Assembly (NCBI GenBank): GCA_028641055.1
Contig: CM054057.1
Span: 583,759,158 to 583,823,157 of the forward strand
Source of the DNA: Alopecurus myosuroides
Taxonomy: Eukaryota; Streptophyta; Magnoliopsida; Poales; Poaceae
Direction of reading: 5' to 3'
Length of the DNA stretch: 64,000 nucleotides
A program made the translations under genes and the position numbers. The notes below the pieces were generated by a model that had not been told where the DNA came from, searched no databases, and worked only from the letters and a program-made list of their open reading frames with translations. Each line of letters opens with the position of its first letter. The stretch's first letter is position 1. Below are positions 36,304 to 45,744 of this stretch, piece after piece.

Positions 36304-37843
36304 TTGAAAATACGGGCTCCCAAACTAATGTCTTCTTACCCCATCCCCTTTTTTGGCTGGCTATTTTCCTTCAAAGGAAAATCTGAATGCAGGATGAAGA
36401 AACATCGCCGTCCGGTTCGTGCGCCGCCCTCCTGCGCGTGCTGCTGGTGGGGCCCTTGCTCCCATGCCGCTGCTCTGGCCCGCCCTCAACGCGGAGGATC
36501 TCGTCATCAACTGCAATGGATCCTCCCGTGTTGCTTGTCCTATGCCTCGGATTCGATCCGTGCTGGTTGCACCAGATCCTATGCCTCGGAGCTGTACCGC
36601 CCCTCCACCCGCGCCTCCTCTAGACCGCTCCACCGCCTCTTCTTCGGGTATACGCCGCGAGGGAGATAGCCGCTCCTGGTCTACTGTTGCTTCGGGCGTC
36701 TCGCCTCCGCCCGTGCCCGCTTTCCCGACTCGGCCGCGCCCGGAGCCGCGCCATGTGGCCGACGCCCTTCGTTACGAGTTTGACATTCGGGTGCGCGAGG
36801 ACATCACGACGCCACGGCGACTGATGGAGGACGTGGACGGGGCGCTGGCAGAGGAGAACGAGCGGGTCGGGCCGCTACTGCTGATGGTGCACGAAGAGGA
36901 CACACACTATGTGCAAGTGGAGTCTCACGAGCATGTGCCGCAGCCGCCAGAGGTGTCAGGGGAGGTGCGGCCAAGCAATGAGTGCATATGTGAGAAACAT
37001 GCGAATGATCCGGCTCGGGAGATGACGGCGGCACTCGACACGCCTGCCAGCGCCGCTGAGGTCGTCATCTTCGACTCGGAATCGGACATCATCTTCAACT
37101 CGGGTGTGGACGTCCTCGACGCTAACGCGGAGGCCACTTCGCTCGGATGCCTCCTTGCCGCTGATGCTGACGCCGCTGATGGTGATGACGCCCTCTCCTC
37201 TCCGGACATCACTCTGTGAAGTGTCGCAGATCTGTTCGGCCCGCCGGCTGTGCCGTTGCTACCCACGCCTCTTCCATCGTCGCCACGTGCTCCGGTGGTC
37301 CCGTCCGCACCCGCCCGTCGCAGCAGCAGGCTTGCGACGAAGCCGCACCTCCCAGCGGTCGACAAAGCGGTGCGAGTTCTCCACAAGAAGATGGGGATCG
37401 ATATCGGTGATATGCCGCTGGAGAAGGCTAGAAAAGAATTTGCGAGCTCACTCAAGAACCCGCTCTCAAGTTCGACAATTGATGCGTTCACAACCCTTTT
37501 CAGACTGAACTTGCCATCCATGACAACAGCGGATGAAGCCTTGATTGCCCTCGCTGGACCGGGGGGGGGGGGCAACAATTTCCCGCTACCGGTGGCCCTA
37601 GACGTCTCCGTATGATCTGCTACCTGTTTCTCGGGCCACTCCGCTTTCGTCTCAAGTTTAGGGTCAAAGTTTAAGAGATGACAATTTTTCTTTCAGATAG
37701 ATTGGATGGAGTAGGTTGATCTGGACCCTCGCGGGCGCTAGATTTATAGCAGTTATATTTTCTTTCGCCTCGATCGTTCCATGTTTGCTTCTCCTATATC
37801 AATATAAAAGGCAAAGCTTTTGCCTCGTTTCAAAAAAAAAAAA
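36304..37843 (+). mobile_element. LINE-related element with ORF1 only
   Basis: Contains an ORF1-like frame (36419-37615), then a 3' tail with hairpin GGCAAA-GCT-TTTGCC (37810-37824) and poly-A (37832-37843). There is no ORF2 between the ORF1 stop and the tail; only about 220 bp separate them. It is therefore a half-LINE that would depend on another element's reverse transcriptase. The 5' end is not resolved. Confidence 0.65.
36419..37615 (+). pseudogene. LINE ORF1-like protein with one in-frame stop
   Basis: A single reading frame runs from 36419 to 37615 apart from TGA at 37217-37219. Residues are Pro/Ala/Arg-rich at the start. The end has the layout seen at the C-terminus of grass LINE ORF1 proteins: RRSSRLATKP, then a helix-rich section with KMGID and FTTLFRLNLPS. 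The neighbouring full LINE has an analogous end (ALGVVPEN...LFDSPM). A G-run at 37561-37571 (PGGGG) lies near the end of the frame. No zinc knuckle was found here. Assignment rests on the C-terminal layout and the LINE tail that follows. Confidence 0.5.
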
Positions 37844-39433
37844 CAGAGGTGAATACCACCGACGCGTAAAAAAAAGGACCCTCACGTCGCTCAACACGAG
37901 CGACTCGGGAGGAGCCAACTCGCGTCGCCGGCGAGGTCTCCCGACCTGCCGCCGCTGCTGGCCTCTCCCTCGGCCTTCGAATGTGCTGCGGGGAGGACTC
38001 GCGGTGGATGCGGAGCGTGGCCCGACTCTCTCTCACGTCGGCTGCTCGTGGTCCACCGGTGGAGCTGGTGCAGCGACGAACGGAGCTCCATGGTGTGGTG
38101 CAGCGGATGGGCGGAGCGGTGCGCAGGTAGCGGCGGTACAACATGGCCCAATCTAGGCCCAAGATGGGCCGGGCGGGCCTTGTCTATGTGCGGCGGTTGC
38201 TCCTGTCTTGTGTGTCGCACCATCCTGGGGCTGTCCTGATGACGACACCCTGCCGCTGTGCTTCTACGTTGGATGGAGCTGCATCGCGGTCAACGGAGGT
38301 GGAGGGCCCGTTCGACTTCTCTTAGCTAGCACATCGATCCGGCTTTGAGGACATCACAATTATGCGGTTGGCCGTGCGGCTCTTGCGGCATTTGGACACC
38401 GGGGTGGTGGCCCTGGACTTGGTGGTGACGTCACGTTGTGCTAGGAGGTGGCACAACATGAGGCGGACCTAGGCCCCAGCGCCTAGCTCTGTTCGTGGCC
38501 GTGGACCGTCGGGCGCGTGGGGCTGGCGGTGTTTGCGTGCGGGTCTGTGATGGTGGGCTGGCTGGTCCTTGTGGGGCAGGCGTGCAAATTGGGACTGTCC
38601 GCCGGGCGAATGCCTTGCTCTGGTCGTCGACTGGACAGGGGACGGTGACGCCCTTGGGTGCCACGTCCTTCTTGAAGGTGTCGCCATGGCGGAGCTCCCA
38701 CTCCTTCGTCTCGGAACTTCGGGGGAAAACCCCAGATCCTTCTTGGATCGGCCGAGGGTGGCGCCTCTGCGTCACATTCTTCTTGGGGCCTCGTCTTGGA
38801 AGTTTCGCCGATCATAGGCACCCATGGAGAGAGTTTTGGTGGTCTGCGGCGACGATTGACATGGCAACCTTGCCTTCATCGGTCAACAGTCGTGGCTTCG
38901 GGCTTGGTGAGCTCCGGGTGAAAACCCTGCTTCGGCCTCGGTTGAAGTAGACGATGGCGATGCTCTCTTTCGTCGTTGCCCTCCTTGGAGGCATCATTGT
39001 GGAGCTCTTTCACCACCCTGGCCGGCTGTTCCGTTCGTGCGGGTGGATGCTTTGTCCCCTCGTTTTCGGCTAGGTGGAGCGCGAACCTGGGTTCGGCGTG
39101 GATGTCGGAGCGGCAGCTCCGAATTTTGCCCCTGCTGTGTTGCGTTCAGGTGCTAGTGTGTCGGCCTTTGCTGCTTGGGCGGTTTTGGTCGTCGGCCAGT
39201 GTGGTGCGTGGCCTTGGGGCCGGCGTGGATGTCGGAACGGCGGCTCCGGGTTTTCACCTCCCTTGTGTTGCGTTTGAGGTGTAGAGGTGTCGGCCTTGAC
39301 CACTTGGGTGGTTTGGCCGTCGACTTGTGTGGTGCGTGGCCTCGGGGCCGGCATGGAGCGTCGCGTTGTTGTGTATGGTTTTCGGCAGGTTTCCCTTATA
39401 ACCTGGCTAATTCACTTCTTCTATATCAATGAT
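37844..39433 (+). mobile_element. LINE-related GC-rich element, body (tail continues at 43174)
   Basis: GC-rich sequence with many composition-driven open frames and no recognisable protein. It ends CTTCTATATCAATGA, the same sequence that precedes the hairpin in the neighbouring LINE tail. The missing remainder (hairpin and poly-A) is found at 43174-43222, after a Mutator-like insertion. A 127-bp tandem repeat (GGCGTGGATGTCGG at 39095 and 39222, variant at 39350) lies near its end. Confidence 0.6.
39095..39360 (+). repeat. 127-bp tandem repeat, about two copies
   Basis: Landmarks GGCGTGGATGTCGGA, CGGCTCCG, TGTGTTGCGTT and GTGTCGGCCTT recur at a 127-128-bp spacing; a third copy begins at 39350 and stops. 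Confidence 0.8.
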
Positions 39434-39512
39434 GGACCGAACTACACGGCGGCGCCGCTACGTAGTCGTCCCGAGCGGCGGTCAACGCATGCAAGGAATT
39501 CCCTCCGTGTGC

Positions 39513-39591
39513 GAGCGACTATGTTTCTGGGCTGCACAAAAAGGCTCACCAACTCCGAGCGCGAGCGACCATGTCTCTGGGCTGCACAAAA
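39513..39591 (+). repeat. Short tandem repeat near the left end of the second Mutator-like element
   Basis: GAGCGACTATGTTTCTGGGC and GAGCGACCATGTCTCTGGGC, each followed by TGCACAAAAA, lie 49 bp apart. Confidence 0.8.
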
Positions 39592-40227
39592 AAGCCCAAC
39601 AACAATACCTCCAACGAAAACTAGCACACCGGCCAAAAAAGCAGATTTCAGCACTCAAAACAAGCAGAAAAAACGGTTACAGATGCTTTCTGAACGGTCA
39701 TAACTTCAAAAACAATTAGATCATGCACCAAGTTGCACAGAAACCATAAGATCATAATAGATGGCATAAAAACATCCAGATCATGCACCAGGTTGAGCAA
39801 AAAACGTGGGACACAAACAAAATTAGAACATCATGTCTGACGTATTAATTTTAGGGTACTGTAACTAGTAGATCATGTATTACACACATGCAGCAAAAAG
39901 GAAACCATCTAGTTCAAGTAGGTTAAAAATATGCAGCACAGATTGCTAACAGAATGGTTTTGCATATAGCACTAACAAAACATCTAGATGAACCATAACT
40001 TGATTTATTTAGCCGCCGCCTTGCAAACCATAACTTGTTGGATTGTTTAGTGTCAACCTTCTACTGTTGCAAAAAAAAAGTAACACTAATAAATATTCAC
40101 ATTGCAAAAATAATTGCGGGTACAATATGGACAATGATGAACAATAGCAAACCTAGCAATTTCAGAGAATGTTATTCCATATAGCCAAAGGTAGCATCAA
40201 GATCTATAATCGTAGTTACCAATTTAA

Positions 40228-41070
40228 TGCATCATGGCTACCAGGTTAACTCATGCTAGCTATCAGGCAAATTAAAGCTAGCTATCATGTTAAGTCATAC
40301 AAGAAAAGTTAGATTTCAAAAACTACATTCGAGGATAATTCATGCTAGCTATCAGATTAACTGAAGCTAGCTACCAGGATCATTCATGATAACTATCATG
40401 TTAAAATCATGCAAAAATTTGATTTGAAAAGCTACCTACCAGGATGGTTCATGCTAGATATCGGGACAATTTAAGATAGCTACCAGATTAATTAATGGCC
40501 CCTATCTTAGTTCATGCTATCAAGTTGTCTGCAACTAGCAAACAGATTTCCGAAAACAATTAGATGTTTATAAATGGTTACCAAGTTCTTAAAAAATGGC
40601 TACCGGATTCCGAACACAATTGTGCTTGCTTGTTCCCAACATTTATTAAAGCTAGGTAGAGTATTATTGTGGGTGAGCATTTAGTCATGAATTAACCTGG
40701 TAGCTTTTATGACCAAGTAACCAACTAAGGAAACAATATGGTTTTATCAATGGAAATCAAGCCAGCTACCAGGTTAATTCATGCTAGCTATCAGGTTGAT
40801 TAAAGCTAGGTATCTAGTTAATTAAAGCTAGCTATCATGTTATGCCATGCAAGAAAAGTTAAATTTCAAAAGCTATAGTGCATGCTGGCTATCAGGTTAA
40901 TTGAAGCTAACTACTAGGACAATTCATGATAGCTATCATGTTAAAATCATACGCAGTTAAATTTGAAAATCTATCGAGATATTTCATACTAGATATCAGG
41001 ATAATTTCATGTAGCTACCAGGTTAACTGAAGGTAGCTACCATCTTAGTTAATGCTACTTAATCATGCTA
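40228..41070 (+). repeat. Higher-order degenerate minisatellite (GCTAGCTAYCAGGTTAAT type)
   Basis: Short units around GCTAGCTAYCAGG + TTAATT occur dozens of times. A larger block of roughly 300 bp at 40228-40520 (ordered landmarks CAAGAAAAGTTA.ATTTCAAAA, TCATGATA.CTATCATGTTAAAATCAT, AGATATC.GGA.AATTT) repeats at about 40763-41070. Confidence 0.7.
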
Positions 41071-42595
41071 GATAGCAGGGTTAAAAATCGTGTTTAAATG
41101 ATCATAGCTATCAGGAATGCATGCTATCTATCAGGTTCACTTAGGAGAAACAAGTTAACAGAATACATGACGTTAGTTACAAAAAAGAAGCATGCCATCT
41201 ATTTGTGGAACAATTACCAATTTCATTTTCATGGCGTGAACAGCAGGATCTGCATCTGCTCAAAAATAATGAACAAGATTTGGTTGCGGCGACAGAAGCA
41301 GACACGCTTGAGCATCCACGAAATTCCCTGAAAAACAGAAATATAATTAAAAAATTTAGTAAATGAATGAGGGACCAGATGATTCCTTCATTTCACAGGT
41401 TATTCAATAGAAAACATGGTGACTGTGCCGCAAAATAAACCTATGGTACTAAAAGTTACCGGTTTACTCAACCTATGCTACCATGATATTTTCTTGTAGT
41501 TATCAGCTTATTTTGCTTGTGTTCAAAGTGTGAGTATCAACAAAAATAAAGTAGCCACAATTAGAGTGTTATTATACTATTACCTAGGTTACCAGATTAA
41601 TTGTCCACAGTTATCACATTATATTGCAAAACAAATGCCAGATTATCACTTGGCAAAAATGCAAAATTATTTCTCATTTGTCACTTTAATTGGGGTTAGC
41701 TCAAACAACCAATTTCTTAACAAATAACTACCAACTAGAAACAAAACAACTACATACAAAAAACAACCACGGTCGTGTGGTATCTGCGAGGGGCAACTAC
41801 ATGCTAAACACGACGAGTGGGTTCTGCGGGTTAAGTACGGATAGGCGATCTGCGTAATCACCACGGCGAGTAGGTCGAGTGGGCTGAACACGGCGAGGGG
41901 TATCTGCATGCTCATCCACAGATAGTTAGCTATGCGGGCTAAAACAAGGCGATGGGGACACGAATTCAGCCTAACCACATGACAATGGCACTATCTCTAC
42001 TGAGCAGGCGGTGGCTGCAAAGTGGCCGAGCCGCGTCTTAACAACGGAGAACACGGCGTGCCAACATCACCGTGTCCTGGACAGCACGTCAGACCGCCGC
42101 AGCACTGAGCAGGCGCGTGCCTAACTCCTGTCCCCTTCCACGCAAGGTCCTAGAAGTGCCTACTTTTTAGATCATGCCATGAAGCTGTTCTATCACAATG
42201 GTATCGACATTCCGGCGAGGCTCTTCTCCCCGCGGCGCCAACACCTGATGCCAAACATGGCACCCTTCCCGCGGAGCACGAGACGCACGCCCCCCCGCAA
42301 CCGGAGCACGAGACGCACGCCTCCCCGCAACCGCCACCGCCACGACCACTCTTCCACCTCACTCCACTCCCCGCCGCTTTCCAGCCCGCGGTCGCCGCCT
42401 CAAGCTCCGGCCCGCAGCGCAGCCACCTCTCCCCCGCTCTGCGGCCAACCTGATTGCATCCCATCCCAGGGGGAGCAGGGAGCTGGGCGACGGACGGATC
42501 AAATCTAACCACCGATGTGTGTCCCCGCTCGAGCCCCTGCGGCCGCACCAGCCATGCCTCGCTGCGCCACACCGCCGCAGAGAGGGGAAGGTGCG

Positions 42596-42717
42596 GGCTC
42601 ACCACGGCGAGGACAAGAGCGAGGGAGAGAAGAGGGGCTCACCACGGCGAGGACCAGAGCGACAGAGAGAAGAGGGGGCTCACCACGGCGAGGACCAGAG
42701 CGACAGAGAGAACAGGC
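42596..42717 (+). repeat. Three 40-41-bp GC-rich tandem units
   Basis: GGCTCACCACGGCGAGGAC starts at 42596, 42636 and 42677, each followed by AGAGCGA and a GA-rich run. A related single ACTCACCACGGCGAGG lies at about 42815. Overlapping open frames here (for example 42454-42762) are repeats read through, not genes. Confidence 0.8.
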
Positions 42718-43173
42718 GGGCTGACGGCGGCGCGGAATGGCAGATCTGAAGAACCCAAGTAATGGTGAAACGACGCACTCTAAGCGAATAATGGAGGGGG
42801 AACGGCAAGCAGTAACTCACCACGGCGAGGTTTCACGGAGCCGAAGCTTCCACCGGCGGCGGACGGGCAAGCAGCGGCAAGGAAGGCGAAATCGATTTCG
42901 TCGCCGGGGAGGAGAGCGGCGCAGATATTTGGGCAGAAAACGACCTGGGCACGGTTCCCCAAATTCAAAAAACGCTTCCCCTAATCTCCACTGAGTCACA
43001 GACATCTTTGACCCACCACCACCTCGCCGTTACGCACGCGCGACGCGTGGGCGGTTCCATCGCGAGAGCGGTTCCACCGCGTGGGCGCGAGCGACGCGCG
43101 CGTCCGTTGCACGAATCGCAACGACCCGCCGCTGTGAGCGACGAGCGAGCGGCGCCTACGGGTAGATTTTCCC

Positions 43174-43222
43174 ATCAATGAAAAGGCAAGCCTCTTGCCT
43201 GGTTTCAAAAAAAAAAAAAAAA
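43174..43222 (+). mobile_element. Separated LINE tail: hairpin and poly-A
   Basis: Continues the element at 37844-39433. Hairpin AGGCAAG-CCT-CTTGCCT (43184-43200), then TGGTTTC-like sequence and poly-A (43207-43222). Confidence 0.75.
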
Positions 43223-43832
43223 GAATGCAGAGGCGTATGTGAACTTGTCCGCCGCCAATCTTTGGCTAGTTGTTTCTCCATGTGGTGACCATACTCTATT
43301 ATTTTCTTGAGAGAACTCTTATTTCAATTTAGTTCTGGCACGTCAGGTCAATATGTAAGAGAAACTGTGAACTTTGATGATCCGACAAGACATATAGCTA
43401 CGTGTTATCCGGAACAATTCATCGTGACCTTTGCTAGTAACACTAAGTTATGCAGTATTGCATCTGCAAATGCCATGTTGATGATAGCTTCGTTTGAACA
43501 ATCGCGAGCATCTCTAAATTAAAGAACAACATTTCACACTCTATAGTCTGACTTTTTCCTTTCCAAGTGAAACTGAAGTTGCAGTATATAATTTCAGGCA
43601 CCGATAAATCCGTCGGCTGATCAACAGGAGTGTCCCTCTCTTCTCACCCCTTCACATACTTTTCTAAGACAAATTTTCACCGGCAGGCAGGTGCGTGCAT
43701 GCCCCTAATTATCATCAGGCACGCATGCATGAAGACTACTATGTTATTTTCTGGCGAAAACACTGAACGCCACACACCACCCTCTGAAGAACAGCCACAG
43801 GTAGCATGCATGTGGCTGGAACTTTGTCACTA
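43223..43832 (-). repeat. 3' flank of the IBH1-like gene, parent of the 28.5-31.2 kb repeats
   Basis: Contains blocks b (43425-43520), d (43567-43648) and c (43685-43812), which recur as degenerate tandem copies at 28541-31160. It probably includes the gene's 3' UTR. No other gene seen. Confidence 0.7.
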
Positions 43833-44318
43833 CTAAGTACAGAGGCTGGAACTTTGGACGGCTTCTGAGACGCGGCGGAGCACGTCGACCTGAGCGCGCA
43901 GGTGGACCACGTAATCCATGGCCTCCCGGAGCAGTGAGGCCTCGTCAACGGCGGCCTGCCGGCCTCCCGGTATGACCTCCCTCAGAGCCATGGTCCTCCT
44001 CCTCAGCAGCCCCTTCGCCACGTAGCCGCTCTTCCGGCCGCGGCGCCACCTCCTCAGGATCCTCCTGCATCTCCGCGCCTTGCACGCTGCACCGGACGCC
44101 GTCGCAGAGGCTAAGATGGCTTTGGGCCACCTCGCACCGGCGCCGCGGGCTGCCGCCATGGCGACGTCGGCGGCGGTCTTGACGGCGCGCCTCCTCTCGT
44201 CGGGGCTCATGGCCAGGAAGGATGATGCTCTTGTTCGACTGCGCGCATGGAGGCTCAGGAGGAGGTTCTTGAGGAAGGCTTGCTTGAAGGGCATGGTGTT
44301 GGTGCTAGGGCCTTGCAT
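43833..44318 (-). CDS. IBH1-like: IBH1-like atypical HLH transcriptional regulator
   Basis: Single-exon gene of 161 residues; ATG is the complement of 44316-44318. I chose this start over the upstream in-frame ATG (44453) because conserved-looking sequence begins at MQGPSTNTMPFKQAF and the longer start would overlap the TATA-like box. Residues 9-70 match the IBH1/AIF-type N-terminus (FLKNLLLSL, MSPDERRRAVKTAADVAMA). An Arg-rich run at 80-96 is a likely nuclear signal. The HLH is at about 103-153, with VIPGG at the end of helix 1 and LLREAMDYVVHL in helix 2. The basic region lacks the H-E-R residues that contact E-box DNA. From the family, such proteins form dimers that block DNA-binding bHLH activators of cell elongation downstream of brassinosteroid. 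Which paralog it is cannot be settled from the window. Confidence 0.82.
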   Translation of the reverse strand: MQGPSTNTMPFKQAFLKNLLLSLHARSRTRASSFLAMSPDERRRAVKTAADVAMAAARGAGARWPKAILASATASGAACKARRCRRILRRWRRGRKSGYVAKGLLRRRTMALREVIPGGRQAAVDEASLLREAMDYVVHLRAQVDVLRRVSEAVQSSSLCT

Positions 44319-45235
44319 GGCTTGATCTTCTCTCTTTTGCTTGAGGAGAGACAATATGAGGTAATGTTTGATGGATAGGTAGCAGGAACAGGGGCGCTCC
44401 TGCTGCTTAAATACGAGTCTACGGCATATGCATGCGGTGTCACCTATCAACATATTTTTTGCATAGCATGTGCTAGCTGCATGATTCGTAATCTCTTACA
44501 CATGCATGTTGCTATTGTTGACACAGACATATATATGCGTCTTCAAGTTAACAGTGTTGACAATTTGACGTGGCACGTCCCGTTCTTTGGGATGCACCTG
44601 TCGGGGACTTAAAGCTCAAACGTTTATATTCGTGTCTACCTTGATCGATCATAGATTGTCGTATGCTCCGCAATCTGTATGGATGTAGAATGGACAAGTA
44701 CGGCACTAGGCGTCCACAAGCTTAATATAAGGTCTCGCAAGCTCATGATGAACACAATTACTGAGCTGGCTCCCATGTCATCGTCACACAAAAATGACTC
44801 GAAAAGTTGATAGCTAGTAGAGCACGCAAGATACGCGCGTACAAGTACATCGATCACACGATGCCCAGCTGGCCGTCAAAATACATCGTTATCGCGCATC
44901 GCATGCGCGCTAGCTACGTATTATGATTGTGTGTTGTCGTACGCTGGGTATGGATACGAAGATGGACAAGTACGACGGGAGATGTCCATGGGATTAAAGG
45001 TCGCTCGAGCTACTGACCTGGCCGGCCGGCCTGGTGTCATGGTCACCCATGAAAATGGAAAGGGAAGCACAGATGAGCTCCGGGAGGCAAGGTGAAGACA
45101 AGACGACGCACATGGCTGCACATGCAGCGTCAGCCGGCGCTGGCACTTGGCAGCGCCACCGGCTCTCCGGGGACTAGCGGGATGGGTATGTGTTGACGTG
45201 CATGTGACGGGCTCTGCGCCGCCCTGGATGCATGA
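44319..45235 (-). promoter_or_regulatory. Promoter region of the IBH1-like gene
   Basis: A TATA-like TATTTAAG (minus; 44406-44413) lies about 90 bp before the ATG. Landmarks up to about 45235 are shared with the orphan copy at 31396-33236, including the palindromic CGCGCATCGCATGCGCGC at about 44893 and GAGCTCCGGGAGGCAAGGTG at 45077. Conservation between the copies across about 850 bp defines the duplicated promoter; specific factor sites are not assigned. Confidence 0.65.
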
Positions 45236-45619
45236 ACTCAGCCTAGCTGAGTGAACTACTGCGTGTTAATTTGTTCGGCAAGTTCTTTCTTTCTTACTTT
45301 CTTTCTTTCTTTCTTTTGCGAATGGATCGAACTCTATATCAATCAAACACCAGGAAAACAAACCTCACAAAAAAAGAGAGAGTACAATAGATTTACTCGG
45401 AATTTTTCATCTTCTCCGTCGTTTACATGGCAATGTTGCCGTTTCTAGATGTTGGCTGGCGCCACTACTGCTAATATAAAACACCGCAACAAGAAAGCAG
45501 TATCGTCACATGATGCGATCATCCATATGCGAGACGGATTAGGTTCCAAAGTATTGTTGATCGTAACATGCATGATTTAGCAAGGTCCTGAGATTTTTTC
45601 TTATGTTTTACAACGACCG
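45236..45619. other. Unassigned stretch with a (CTTT)n microsatellite
   Basis: (CTTT)n with one interruption at about 45283-45316. No gene. The 5' end of the LINE lies somewhere near the right edge. Confidence 0.55.
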
Positions 45620-45744
45620 CCTTGCAGAGTACTTTCCCCATCCCCGCCTGCTAGCTAGCTCCGCCCGCGCGCTCTCCCATCCCCCTCCTCAACGCCGGCG
45701 GCCACTCCGGTCCCGGCGTCCACCTCTCAGAGCGCCGTCGCAGT

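Larger units (their letters stand above)
39434..43173. mobile_element. Second Mutator-like element, 3.7 kb, inserted in a LINE tail
   Basis: Flanks are ATCAATGAT (39425-39433) and ATCAATGAA (43174-43182), a 9-bp target duplication with one difference. The left end and the inverse of the right end align over about 50 bp with mismatches (shared CTAC.CG..GGCGCCGCT and AGCGGCGG). Removing the element and one flank copy rebuilds a LINE tail like the one at 37795-37843. No transposase seen. The interior holds the AT-rich degenerate repeats at 40228-41070 and the GC-rich tandem units at 42596-42717. Confidence 0.75.

Noticed and set aside
37716..39703. Many overlapping open frames in GC-rich sequence
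   Set aside because: No conserved motif in any frame; the region is a LINE-related element followed by the start of a Mutator-like element.
44319..44453. Longer N-terminus for the IBH1-like protein from an upstream in-frame ATG
   Set aside because: It would overlap the TATA-like box and probable leader; the extra residues do not resemble the family.
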